From: an uncultured Mucilaginibacter sp.
GTDB lineage: Bacteria > Bacteroidota > Bacteroidia > Sphingobacteriales > Sphingobacteriaceae
Assembly (NCBI RefSeq): GCF_946479965.1
Contig: NZ_CAMLHX010000064.1
Span: 1-22,975, forward strand
Direction of reading: 5' to 3'
DNA: 22,975 bases
The position numbers and the translations under genes are program-made. The notes below the pieces were generated by a model that saw only the letters and a list, made by a program, of their open reading frames with translations, searched no databases and was not told the DNA's origin. This document shows positions 7,029-14,962 of this stretch, one piece after another. Position 1 is the stretch's first letter; the number at the start of each line of letters is the position of its first letter.

Positions 7029-7886
7029 TTAATGCATTATTTGAGATGTATCTTTTTTTAATGTAGCCGAATCTGTAACTACAGGTGTTACTGCATTTAA
7101 TGAATCGGCCTTTGTGTTTTTTATACCAATTACCTGGTTGGTGTATTTTATGTTGATTGTTTTATAAGCCGCCCAACCTACTTTCGGTAAAGCCTGTTTA
7201 TAAAAACCCAGCAGGTTTTTAAATTTTACATCTAACGAGTCGGCGTTGCCTAACAAGATCCGCTGACTGCCCACACGGGGTATCAGCTCAATTTCCTGGT
7301 CGGCGTTAACATATAACTGCGCTATCTGCGCGTCCCAAAGCGGATCGCTGTGGATATAGCTAACAGTTTTAAAAACATCACGAGCCAGTTGTGTATGCAA
7401 CGTATCTACCCGGCCACCAAATGGTTCTTCAATAAATCCGTTAACAGCCAGTACACGGGCAGTAAAGTTGGGCGATAAAGGCAGTTTTAAACCATGCTGA
7501 TCAATGTAGAAGTCCTGATCAAAACGGTTCAGCATGCGCGCAATTGGCTGGCGCTGACTGATCTCTATCATCAAGGTGCCGTCCATATCGCTGTAAACCT
7601 TGGCATATTCGACAAACGGATTGGCCTTAAGCGTGTTTTCCAGATCATGTGTATCAATATGATCCATCCTGATGCCCACAAGCTGGTAGTTACCCAACTG
7701 CAAAATATGGTCTACCTCCTCTTTATCAATAAACAACTGGCTACCCGGAATGTAAACCTTTACCGCTTTACAAACCACACCGGCTTTCTTTATTTCAATA
7801 AAACTCATCAGCACAACCAGGCCACCCAGGCTAAGCAGCCAGGAAAATCCTATAAAAATTTTGCGCCAAAGTCTTTTATTCCACAT
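7029..7886 (-). CDS. ftsQ: cell division protein FtsQ
   Basis: Bitopic divisome protein that in other bacteria forms a complex with FtsL and FtsB and connects cytoplasmic and periplasmic assembly. A short basic N-terminus (MWNKRLWRK) precedes one membrane segment at about 11-30. The periplasmic part has a POTRA-like region near 45-110 (DLENTLKANPFVEYAKVY, IEISQRQPIARM) and an FtsQ-like beta domain with FYIDQHGLKLPLS. The C-terminal 30 residues are polar and probably flexible. Length 285. Sequence conservation in this family is low, so the call leans on topology, on the POTRA pattern and on the position between murC and ftsA. It overlaps the murC 3' end by 11 bp. Confidence 0.93.
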   Translation of the reverse strand: MWNKRLWRKIFIGFSWLLSLGGLVVLMSFIEIKKAGVVCKAVKVYIPGSQLFIDKEEVDHILQLGNYQLVGIRMDHIDTHDLENTLKANPFVEYAKVYSDMDGTLMIEISQRQPIARMLNRFDQDFYIDQHGLKLPLSPNFTARVLAVNGFIEEPFGGRVDTLHTQLARDVFKTVSYIHSDPLWDAQIAQLYVNADQEIELIPRVGSQRILLGNADSLDVKFKNLLGFYKQALPKVGWAAYKTINIKYTNQVIGIKNTKADSLNAVTPVVTDSATLKKDTSQIMH

Positions 7887-9234
7887 GCTGTAACGCTTGT
7901 TTTAATGGTTGCACCATTGTATCTATATCGCCCGCTCCAACTGTAAGCAGCAGTTCGGGTTGTTCTTTTCTTACTTTATCAACAGCTTCCTGCATACTGT
8001 ACTTATGCTTATTCGGGCTTTGCATGCGCTGCATAATCATATCCGAGTTTACGCCCTCAATTGGCAGCTCACGCGCAGGATAAATGTCCAGCATTAACAG
8101 CTCGTCGCTCATATCTAAAGCTTGGGCAAAGCCATCAGCAAAATCGCGCGTGCGGGTATATAAATGCGGTTGAAAAATTGTTGTGAGTTTTTTATTTGGA
8201 TACAGACGTTTTACTGATGAAATAGCTGCTCTCAACTCTTCAGGATGATGCGCGTAATCGTCAATAAAAATATGCTGATCGCTTTTTAATATATATTCAA
8301 ACCTGCGTTTAACACCGCGGAATGTTTCTAAAGCCTGCTTAATACTTTCGGCACTTACACCAACCAGCAGCGCCGCTTCAATGGCCGCTGTTGCATTGGC
8401 TATGTTATGCAAACCGGCAATACCCAGTTTAATATTTGTTATGCTTATAGCCGCGTTGTTAAAGTCAAAATAAAAGTCGCCACCCTCAACACGTATATTA
8501 ACCGCACGTGCATCGGCGTTACTATCTATACTGTAGGTTAGTCCGCCGTTAAGCGGCAAGCCTTTATAATGTATTAGTGTACCACCCTGCTTTAATTGCG
8601 AAGCGAACAACCGGAACGATTCTGTTAGCTGCGCATGATCGCCGTAAATATCCAGGTGATCCGCATCCATTGATGTTATAATGGCGATATCCGGATGCAG
8701 AGTTAGGAATGATCTGTCGTACTCATCCGCCTCAACCACAACAATATCGTTATCGCCAAACAGCACGTTAGTTTGATAATTGGATGATATCCCGCCTAAA
8801 AATGCAGAGCAATCTTTGCCTGAATCTTTAAGGATATGCGCCACCATGCTTGATGTAGTGGTTTTACCATGCGTACCCGCAACGGCTATGGTGTATTTAC
8901 CCTTGCTGATAAGCCCCAGCACCTGCGACCTCTTATATAGGGTAAAGCCCTTATTTTTAAAGAAGTTAAGTATAACCGAATCCTTTGGTATAGCGGGAGT
9001 GTAAATTATCAGTGTCCCTTCGTCAAAATCGCGGAAGCTTTTAGGGATACACTCGCTATTATCATCGAACGTTGCCTGTATACCTTCGTTATGCAACTCG
9101 TTGGTCAAGTCAGTCGGTGTTTTATCATATCCATACACAATACAACCCAATTTATGGAAGTAGCGGGCAAGGCCACTCATGCCTATGCCGCCTATGCCTA
9201 CCAAATACACTCTTTGTACGTTTTGTAGTTCCAT
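7876..9234 (-). CDS. murC: UDP-N-acetylmuramate--L-alanine ligase
   Basis: Cytoplasmic ATP-dependent ligase that adds L-alanine to UDP-MurNAc, the first step of the peptide stem. The N-terminal UDP-binding loop is GIGGIGMSGLA at 13-23, the ATP P-loop GTHGKTTT at 120-127, the central motif DEYDRSFL at 170-177, and the C-terminal ligase motif DDYAHHPEEL is present. The 452 residues are typical. The ATG at 9234 gives the standard N-terminus. The Shine-Dalgarno-like GGAGGAGG is 14 nt upstream, further than usual, and lies in the stem of the hairpin at 9246-9273. The gene overlaps ftsQ by 11 bp. No fused Ddl or MurB domain is present. Confidence 0.97.
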   Translation of the reverse strand: MELQNVQRVYLVGIGGIGMSGLARYFHKLGCIVYGYDKTPTDLTNELHNEGIQATFDDNSECIPKSFRDFDEGTLIIYTPAIPKDSVILNFFKNKGFTLYKRSQVLGLISKGKYTIAVAGTHGKTTTSSMVAHILKDSGKDCSAFLGGISSNYQTNVLFGDNDIVVVEADEYDRSFLTLHPDIAIITSMDADHLDIYGDHAQLTESFRLFASQLKQGGTLIHYKGLPLNGGLTYSIDSNADARAVNIRVEGGDFYFDFNNAAISITNIKLGIAGLHNIANATAAIEAALLVGVSAESIKQALETFRGVKRRFEYILKSDQHIFIDDYAHHPEELRAAISSVKRLYPNKKLTTIFQPHLYTRTRDFADGFAQALDMSDELLMLDIYPARELPIEGVNSDMIMQRMQSPNKHKYSMQEAVDKVRKEQPELLLTVGAGDIDTMVQPLKQALQHVE

Positions 9235-9240
9235 GTTTTT

Positions 9241-9273
9241 AAAAAAGCCCTCCTCCTTTTAAAGAGGAGAGCT
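9241..9273 (-). terminator. terminator-like hairpin between murG and murC
   Basis: On the minus strand 9273-9264 (AGCTCTCCTC) pairs with 9255-9246 (GAGGAGGGCT) in a 10-bp stem with one G-U pair and an 8-nt loop, followed directly by a run of U. It begins 5 bases after the murG stop codon. The form is that of an intrinsic terminator, but murC lies immediately downstream, so attenuation or RNA processing is more likely than full termination. The stem also contains the AGGAGGAGG before murC. Confidence 0.65.
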
Positions 9274-9277
9274 GGGA

Positions 9278-10393
9278 TTAATTGTTAATTGTTATTTGGA
9301 TAACCTCTTTTGCGATAACTTCATCAGCATTTGGCATAGCCAGTTTACCAATGTTATCGCTTAATATTTTTTGTTCGTTCTTATCATTTAAAAGCGCAAT
9401 TGCCTTATCAACCAGTTTGGCTTCCGCATCTCTGTCGGCAATAAATACCGCCGCACGCTCCTGCACCAAAGCCAGTGCGTTTTTGGTCTGATGATCCTCG
9501 GCCACATTAGGCGAAGGCACCAGTATAACCGGTTTTTTTATTATACACAGCTCGGCTATTGTGCCTGCTCCGGCGCGTGATATTATTACGTCTGCCGCGG
9601 CGTAGGCCAGGTCCATCCTGTTTAAAAACTCGTTAATGCGCACATTCGGGTGATAATTCTCGCCCAGTTCAGCAATAAGGTCTTTATAATAAAATTTGCC
9701 CGTTTGCCATATCACTTGCACATCGGCCGTTATTAAGTGCTCTAGCCCAGCCTTTATGCTGTTGTTTAAAGTACGTGCGCCCAAGCTACCACCTGTAACC
9801 AAAATGGTTTTTTTTGATGCCGATAGCTTAAAGTTTTCAAGTGCTTCTTTCCGTTTACCGTCTATAGCAACCGACTCCTGCCGTATAGGATTACCAGTTT
9901 TGATAATATCCGCACCAGGGAAAAACTTATCCATGTCATCAAATGCCACGCATATTTTGCGGGCTTTTTTACCCAGCCATTTATTGGTGATGCCTGCATA
10001 GGAGTTTTGTTCCTGTATTAAATAAGGAACTCCCCTAAGTGAAGCGGCATACAATAAAGGCCCCGAAGCGTATCCGCCCACACCTACACAGGCATTGGGC
10101 TTAAAGTCTTTTATAATTTGTAGTGCCTTGCGCACGCTGTTGATCAGTTTTACCGGGAACATCAAGTTTTTGATTATTGAACCCCGTTGTATCCCTTGTA
10201 TTTCTAACCCAATAATGCGATAACCTGCGGCGGGCACCTTCTCCATTTCCATACGGCCACTGGCACCAACAAATAGTATCTCGGTTTTAGGATCCAGTTT
10301 TTTCAAAGCATTGGCAATAGCAATAGCCGGGAAGATATGCCCCCCCGTACCGCCGCCGCTAATGATGATCCTTTTTCCTTTTAGTGATTCCAC
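9278..10393 (-). CDS. murG: UDP-N-acetylglucosamine--lipid I GlcNAc transferase
   Basis: GT-B glycosyltransferase on the inner face of the membrane that converts lipid I to lipid II. Visible motifs are GGGTGGHIFPA at 13-23, GVGGYASGP at 104-112, QEQNSYAG at 127-134, TGGSLGA at 200-206, and ISRAGAGTIAEL and PSPNVAEDHQTKNA in the UDP-GlcNAc site. Length 371 is typical. The start is GTG at 10393; no ATG lies near it and no Shine-Dalgarno is visible. The GTG lies inside one unit of a short direct repeat (10386-10440), so the very N-terminus (MESLKGK) may be repeat-derived. The gap to ftsW is 104 bp, filled with repeats. Confidence 0.96.
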   Translation of the reverse strand: MESLKGKRIIISGGGTGGHIFPAIAIANALKKLDPKTEILFVGASGRMEMEKVPAAGYRIIGLEIQGIQRGSIIKNLMFPVKLINSVRKALQIIKDFKPNACVGVGGYASGPLLYAASLRGVPYLIQEQNSYAGITNKWLGKKARKICVAFDDMDKFFPGADIIKTGNPIRQESVAIDGKRKEALENFKLSASKKTILVTGGSLGARTLNNSIKAGLEHLITADVQVIWQTGKFYYKDLIAELGENYHPNVRINEFLNRMDLAYAAADVIISRAGAGTIAELCIIKKPVILVPSPNVAEDHQTKNALALVQERAAVFIADRDAEAKLVDKAIALLNDKNEQKILSDNIGKLAMPNADEVIAKEVIQITINN

Positions 10394-10440
10394 CGATCTA
10401 TTATTTATTGATTACACCGATTACTGAATGATTTCACCGT
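10386..10440. repeat. three short direct repeats GATTnCACCG at the murG start
   Basis: GATTCCACCGAT (10386), GATTACACCGAT (10410) and GATTTCACCGT (10430) lie 24 and 20 bp apart. On the coding strand they read ATCGGTGnAATC, and the GTG of the first copy is the murG start codon. Confidence 0.7.
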
Positions 10441-10466
10441 TTAATTTTATTCTCTCATTAATTCTT

Positions 10467-10499
10467 AAATCCGAAATCGAAAATTCGAAATCCGAAATC
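10467..10499. repeat. A/T-rich CCGAAATC repeat next to the ftsW stop
   Basis: The stretch is built from CCGAAATC and TCGAAAAT-like units: CCGAAATCGAAAATTCG is followed by AAATCCGAAATC. It ends on the ftsW stop codon. Such GAAATC strings are familiar to me as intergenic repeats in Bacteroidota genomes. No coding capacity is seen. Confidence 0.55.
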
Positions 10500-11667
10500 A
10501 AGCTATCTCTCCCACTATCACTTTATTCCCCATTTTATTCTCCTGCTCCGCGCCCTTTGGCTCGTCAATATCTCTGCTTACCGATAATATTATACCGAAC
10601 GCAATACTGGTAAACAACATTGACGTCCCACCCATACTTACAAATGGCAAGGGCACACCCGTTACCGGGCCTAACCCAACCGCCACTGCCATATTAGCAA
10701 AGGCCTGTATAGTAAGGCTAAAACTTAGGCCCGCTGCCAGTAAGGCACCAAACGCTTTTGGCGCCCGGGTTACTATTTTTATACAGCGATATAACAGAAA
10801 CAGGTAAATGCCAACCAGCACAATGCCGCCAAACATGCCATACTCTTCTACTATAATTGCATAGATCTCATCAGAGTAAGCCTCTGGCAGATAGTTAACC
10901 TCGGTACTTTTACCGGGCCCTTTGCCAAGAAAGCCGCCACTTGCAATGGCTATTTTAGCATGGTCTGCCTGGAATGATTTATCAGGATCAGCCAACTCGG
11001 GGTGCATATAAGTTTTGATACGCGACATGTAGGTATGCCGACGAGGGCCTAATAGCACAACGCCCGCAAGCAAAACAGCGCCTGCCATGCATACAACAGC
11101 TATCTGTTTTATACTGATACGGCCGATGATCAACAATAATATACTTACCCCAAACAGCATTAAAGCCGTTGAAAGATTAGCCAGGGCGATTAATATAAAC
11201 ACCAAACAAACTGATCCCATAATAGGAATAAAAGAGTTTCTAACGTCTTTTATATTCTCTTGCTTGCGCGATAGTAACCGTGCCAGATAAGTGATCAAAG
11301 CCAATTTGGCCATATCCGATGTTTGGAAGCTTAAGCCTGTACCGGGGATTGCTATCCAGCGGCTGGCCTCATTCAATCGGCTACCAAACAAAAGCGTATA
11401 CAGCAGCAGCGGTATGGTTATGTACATAAGCAGTTTACTTATACCCGCATAATAACGGTAGTCTAACTTGTGCGAAATGTACATCAGCAACAAACCGGCT
11501 ATCATAATAGCCAGGTGCTTTATTAATATAGACTCGGCACCAACACCACGCTTATAAGCCAATGAACCAATAGCGCTGTAAACGGATAACAATGATATAA
11601 GCGAAAGCAATATGACTATTAGCCATATCCAGCGATCTCCTTTTAAGTTATTTACTATTTGGTTCAT
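10498..11667 (-). CDS. ftsW: SEDS-family glycosyltransferase FtsW
   Basis: Polytopic membrane protein that polymerises lipid II at the septum with its partner FtsI. Length 389, with about ten hydrophobic segments. SEDS motifs are visible: NEASRWIAIPGTGLSFQTSDMAK near 99-121, the loop YLPEAYSDEIYAIIVEEYG at 259-277 with the essential aspartate aligned at 266, and LPFVSMGGTSMLFTSIAFG at 340-358. The ATG at 11667 is preceded closely by AAAGGGA. A RodA paralogue has the same fold; the place between murD and murG favours FtsW. The 3' end abuts a GAAATC repeat, and the 5' side faces the four-helix-bundle cassette. Confidence 0.95.
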   Translation of the reverse strand: MNQIVNNLKGDRWIWLIVILLSLISLLSVYSAIGSLAYKRGVGAESILIKHLAIMIAGLLLMYISHKLDYRYYAGISKLLMYITIPLLLYTLLFGSRLNEASRWIAIPGTGLSFQTSDMAKLALITYLARLLSRKQENIKDVRNSFIPIMGSVCLVFILIALANLSTALMLFGVSILLLIIGRISIKQIAVVCMAGAVLLAGVVLLGPRRHTYMSRIKTYMHPELADPDKSFQADHAKIAIASGGFLGKGPGKSTEVNYLPEAYSDEIYAIIVEEYGMFGGIVLVGIYLFLLYRCIKIVTRAPKAFGALLAAGLSFSLTIQAFANMAVAVGLGPVTGVPLPFVSMGGTSMLFTSIAFGIILSVSRDIDEPKGAEQENKMGNKVIVGEIA

Positions 11668-11688
11668 TCCCTTTGTTACTCGTTAGTT

Positions 11689-12147
11689 ATGTGCAGATAT
11701 GCTAATGTGCAGATGTGCACATAATTTTTTTAATGTGTTGATGAAATAATCTTTCCTAATACTTTTATAATAGATTGTATATCATTATGCAGGCTCACTT
11801 CGTATGGGTAACTGTCTGAATACTTACATAAAGACAACCAATATTCCGTTTCCTCTGCTTCCTTATATGCTATTTTACATTTATGTCTAAAATCAATCTT
11901 GCTTTCTGCACCTTGCGCTTCCCTTACGTTGGCTCCTATTGATGTACCACACCTGAACAGTTGATTCGCCATATTAAACTTTCTTTTTGATTCCAGCTCC
12001 TCCGAAAAACGGATAACTTTAAGAGAAAAATCAAATGTTAAATCAACAATCAGGTTAGGCTTATCTTTCATTTACATTATAACGTCATAAATCTGCATAT
12101 TTTCCTATCAAACACCTGCACATCCTCGCATCTGCATATCTGCACAT
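11689..12147. repeat. inverted repeat (TGCAGAT family) enclosing the four-helix-bundle gene
   Basis: ATGTGCAGATATGC at 11689-11702 is the exact reverse complement of 12134-12147. Both arms continue with further degenerate TGCAGAT units: GTGCAGATGTGCAC at 11707-11720, and ATCTGCACAT-type units through 12163. The arms lie about 28 bp after and 63 bp before the enclosed gene and could fold the whole transcript segment into a long hairpin. Confidence 0.8.
11730..12071 (-). CDS. four-helix-bundle protein, S23 / 23S rRNA intervening-sequence type
   Basis: A 113-residue all-helical protein with the family signature FRCGTSIGANVREAQGAES at about 39-57, followed by DFRHKCKIAYKEAEETEYWL near 60-79. These are the hallmarks of the S23/IVS-type four-helix-bundle proteins (TIGR02436), first met in intervening sequences of 23S rRNA genes and related in fold to the Avd accessory protein of diversity-generating retroelements. 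The function is unknown; members are pentameric with a basic face and may bind nucleic acid. It has no membrane segment or signal. It lies in the same direction as the dcw genes between murD and ftsW, where no gene is normally found, and is enclosed by inverted repeats. Transcription from the dcw promoter is likely. The Shine-Dalgarno site is weak. Confidence 0.9.
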   Translation of the reverse strand: MKDKPNLIVDLTFDFSLKVIRFSEELESKRKFNMANQLFRCGTSIGANVREAQGAESKIDFRHKCKIAYKEAEETEYWLSLCKYSDSYPYEVSLHNDIQSIIKVLGKIISSTH

Positions 12148-12163
12148 CTTCTCATCTGCACAT

Positions 12164-13507
12164 CTACAACTCCTTCACCGCTTCTTTAAACTGCCTGCCT
12201 CTATCTTCGTAATTTTTAAATAAGTCAAAGCTTGCACATGCCGGCGATAGTAGTACGGTATCGCCTTTTGTTGAAAGATGATAAGCTACGGTAGCTGCCT
12301 CTTGCGCCGAATTGGTATTAACTATCACATCTACATCATCCTCAAAGGCGTCGTGGATGCGTTGATTGTCTTTGCCTAAGCATACAATTGCCTTTACTTT
12401 TTGCTTCACCAGGTCGCGCAGCATGCTGTAATCATTTCCTTTATCAACACCGCCTAAAATAAGTACCACATCGCTGGTCATACTCTCTAAAGCATACCAT
12501 GTAGAATTAACATTGGTGGCTTTTGAGTCGTTAATAAAGCTGATGCCCGATATTTTGGCAACAAACTCCAGCCTGTGCTCAATGTTTTTGAATTGCGCCA
12601 TACTCTCGCGTATCGAGTCGTTGCGCAGATCAAGCACGCGGGCAACAATACCTGATGCCATAGAGTTATAAATGTTGTGCTTGCCTTGCAGGGCCAGTTC
12701 TGTAATGGTCATCTCAAAAGGTTGTTGATTGGTTTGTATAATAATTTTGTCGCCATCGAGATATGCTCCCGGCGTAACTTTTTTTTTAATAGAAAACGGC
12801 AGCATCTGCGCTTTGAAGGCTTTCCCATCCATGCCCTTCAGCGTTTCCTCGTCGTCAGCACAATAAATAAAAACATCATTGGCTGTCTGATTCTGCGTGA
12901 TGCGGAATTTTGACGCGGCGTAATTTTCCAACTTATAATCGTACCTGTCCAAATGGTCGGGTGTTATGTTCAACAGCACCGCTATATCTGTTTTAAACTG
13001 ATACATATCATCCAGCATGAAGCTGCTTAATTCCAGCACATAGGTGTCAAACTTCTCTGTTGCTACCTGGTAGGCGAAGCTTTTGCCGATGTTGCCTGCC
13101 AGACCTACATTTAATCCTGCGTTTTTCAGAATGAAATAAGTAAGACTGGTGGTAGTAGTTTTGCCATTTGAACCGGTAATACCTATTATTTGGGCATGGG
13201 TATATCTACCGGCAAACTCTATTTCGGAGATAACCGGTATCCCGTGCTCTTTTATCTTCTTGATGATAGGCGCTTTATCCGGTATCCCCGGGCTTTTTAT
13301 TACCTCATCGGCTTTTAGTATCTCTGCCTCGGTATGCTGGTTCTCTTCAAACAGGATGTTCCAGCTCTGCAGTTGTTCTTTATAATGCGGTGCTATAGCG
13401 CCAAAATCAGACACAAAAACATCATAGCCCTGCTGTTGCGCAAGGTATGCAGCACCTACCCCGCTTTCGCCGGCACCAAGGATTGCTATGTTTTTGTTTT
13501 CGTTCAT
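12164..13507 (-). CDS. murD: UDP-N-acetylmuramoyl-L-alanine--D-glutamate ligase
   Basis: Cytoplasmic Mur ligase that adds D-glutamate to UDP-MurNAc-L-Ala. The N-terminal UDP-binding loop is ILGAGESGVGAA at 9-20, the P-loop GSNGKTTT at 112-119; LELSSFMLD, NITPDHLDRY and the C-terminal INDSKATN and ILGGVDKGNDYS follow in the usual order. Length 447 is normal. The ATG at 13507 gives the expected start. Both flanks carry repeats: the TGCAGAT family reaches 12163, just after its stop, and the ATGGATCATGG family begins about 7 bp before its start codon. Confidence 0.97.
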   Translation of the reverse strand: MNENKNIAILGAGESGVGAAYLAQQQGYDVFVSDFGAIAPHYKEQLQSWNILFEENQHTEAEILKADEVIKSPGIPDKAPIIKKIKEHGIPVISEIEFAGRYTHAQIIGITGSNGKTTTTSLTYFILKNAGLNVGLAGNIGKSFAYQVATEKFDTYVLELSSFMLDDMYQFKTDIAVLLNITPDHLDRYDYKLENYAASKFRITQNQTANDVFIYCADDEETLKGMDGKAFKAQMLPFSIKKKVTPGAYLDGDKIIIQTNQQPFEMTITELALQGKHNIYNSMASGIVARVLDLRNDSIRESMAQFKNIEHRLEFVAKISGISFINDSKATNVNSTWYALESMTSDVVLILGGVDKGNDYSMLRDLVKQKVKAIVCLGKDNQRIHDAFEDDVDVIVNTNSAQEAATVAYHLSTKGDTVLLSPACASFDLFKNYEDRGRQFKEAVKEL

Positions 13508-13513
13508 CCTTTT

Positions 13514-13605
13514 AGTTCATGGATCATGGTTCTTAGATCATGGTCCTTTGTTTTGTTATCTTATACTTTCTTCCTCCATGAACCATCAACAATGATCCAT
13601 GAACT
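13514..13605. repeat. inverted repeat (GTTCATGG family) between mraY and murD
   Basis: AGTTCATGGATCAT at 13514-13527 is the exact reverse complement of 13592-13605. Further degenerate ATCATGG/CCATGAACCAT units extend both arms inward. It fills nearly all of the 102-bp gap and would give a long imperfect hairpin in the dcw mRNA, just before the murD start. Confidence 0.8.
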
Positions 13606-13609
13606 CGCA

Positions 13610-14851
13610 TTAGCGAAGTTTCAGCGTTATTACCGTTATTATTGCCAGCATTATCCCGATGATCCAAAACCGCGTTACGATCTTTGATTCATGAAATCCC
13701 TTTTTCTGGTAGTGATGGTGCAGCGGTGACATCAGGAATATCCTTCTGCCTTCACCAAAACGCTTACGCGTGTATTTAAACCACCCTACCTGCATTACCA
13801 CCGACAGATTCTCTATTAGAAATATACCCGCCAGCACCGGCAGCAATAGTTCCTTACGTATCAAAAGGGCAAAAACCGCTATAATACCACCTATAGTTAA
13901 GCTGCCTGTATCGCCCATAAAAACCTGGGCGGGGTACGCGTTATACCATAAAAAGCCTACACAGGCACCAACAAAGGCACCCGCAAAAATTACCAGCTCG
14001 CCTGTATGTGGGATGTACATAATATTCAGATAGTCTGATATCAACACGTTACCCGAAACATAGGCAAGTATGGCCAGCGTGAAACCCATAATGGCTGATG
14101 TGCCCGTCGCGAGGCCATCAATACCATCCGTTATATTGGCACCGTTGGATATCGCTGTTATTATTATAATAACGGCAAGCATGAATATCAAAAGTGTATA
14201 GCGTTCGTAATCGCCGCCTAAAAACTCTACTACCTTACCGTAATCAAACTCATTGTTTTTTATGAATGGCAATGTGGTTTTTACTGATTTTATGTCCTGC
14301 GTGTAAACCTGCTTGCCGTTCTTTATATGGTAACCAACCGGGGCATCGTATTTAATAGGTAGCTTAACTTCTTGCCTGGTAACAATATTTGGATTGGTAT
14401 ACATGGTAAAGCCAATTATCAGCGCCAAACCAACCTGACCGGTTATCTTAAACTTGCCCGCCAGGCCTTCTTTGTTCTTTCTAAATACTTTAATGTAATC
14501 GTCTAAAAAGCCTATGGCACCCAACCAAACAGTAGTAACCAGCATCAGAATAACGTATACATTTCCTAATCTTGCGAACAATAACGTAGGGATAAGTATA
14601 CCGGCGATGATAATGAGCCCGCCCATTGTTGGGGTGCCTTGCTTTTGCATCTGCCCTTCCAGACCTAAATTCCTAACTGTTTCACCTACTTGTTTGTAGC
14701 GCAAATAATCTATTAGCCGGCGACCATAAACCGTAGTTACCAGCAGCGAAGTGATAACAGCCAAAGCCATACGCACAGTGATATACTGCATTACCCCCGT
14801 CCCGGGAATATGATAGTTTTCGTACAGGTATGTAAATAAATAGTATAGCAT
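13610..14851 (-). CDS. mraY: phospho-N-acetylmuramoyl-pentapeptide transferase
   Basis: Polytopic membrane enzyme that moves phospho-MurNAc-pentapeptide onto undecaprenyl phosphate, making lipid I. Visible motifs are [13 protein letters not shown] with the two aspartates at 117-118, [14 protein letters not shown] at 237-250, [12 protein letters not shown] at 311-322 and [10 protein letters not shown] with three histidines at 378-380. About ten membrane segments are present. At 413 residues it is some 50 longer than E. coli MraY; the extra piece lies at about 155-205 ([16 protein letters not shown] onward), an extramembrane loop insertion that I believe is common in Bacteroidota. The ATG at 14851 lies 17 bp after a perfect 13-bp hairpin in the mRNA. 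Confidence 0.97.
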   Translation of the reverse strand: MLYYLFTYLYENYHIPGTGVMQYITVRMALAVITSLLVTTVYGRRLIDYLRYKQVGETVRNLGLEGQMQKQGTPTMGGLIIIAGILIPTLLFARLGNVYVILMLVTTVWLGAIGFLDDYIKVFRKNKEGLAGKFKITGQVGLALIIGFTMYTNPNIVTRQEVKLPIKYDAPVGYHIKNGKQVYTQDIKSVKTTLPFIKNNEFDYGKVVEFLGGDYERYTLLIFMLAVIIIITAISNGANITDGIDGLATGTSAIMGFTLAILAYVSGNVLISDYLNIMYIPHTGELVIFAGAFVGACVGFLWYNAYPAQVFMGDTGSLTIGGIIAVFALLIRKELLLPVLAGIFLIENLSVVMQVGWFKYTRKRFGEGRRIFLMSPLHHHYQKKGFHESKIVTRFWIIGIMLAIITVITLKLR

Positions 14852-14867
14852 TTACGCTTCGCTCTAT

Positions 14868-14960
14868 TTTGCAGATCTGCTGATATGCAGATCTGCAAAT
14901 GGTTTTTTAATTGTTCGTTCTTTTTATTCGATTATATGGCTTCTCATCCGCACATCTGCG
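14868..14960. repeat. TGCAGAT-family repeat with a perfect hairpin between murE and mraY
   Basis: Bases 14868-14880 (TTTGCAGATCTGC) pair perfectly with 14887-14899 around the 6-nt loop TGATAT; each arm contains the self-complementary GCAGATCTGC. A further degenerate unit (CATCCGCACATCTGCGCAT) near 14945-14962 lies in inverted orientation beyond a 45-bp A/T-rich spacer. It resembles the arms around the four-helix-bundle gene, but without a gene inside. Confidence 0.8.
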
Positions 14961-14962
14961 CA

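Noticed and set aside
7494..7946. 150-codon open frame opposite ftsQ and murC
   Set aside because: It lies wholly over real genes on the other strand and has no recognisable domain.
12093..12163. TGCAGAT/TGCACAT strings considered as a CRISPR array
   Set aside because: Units are short, of uneven spacing and degenerate, with no constant-length spacers and no cas gene; they fit inverted-repeat arms better.
13334..13687. 117-codon plus-strand frame across the murD-mraY junction
   Set aside because: It spans the repeat-filled gap and both conserved genes in antisense; the product looks random.
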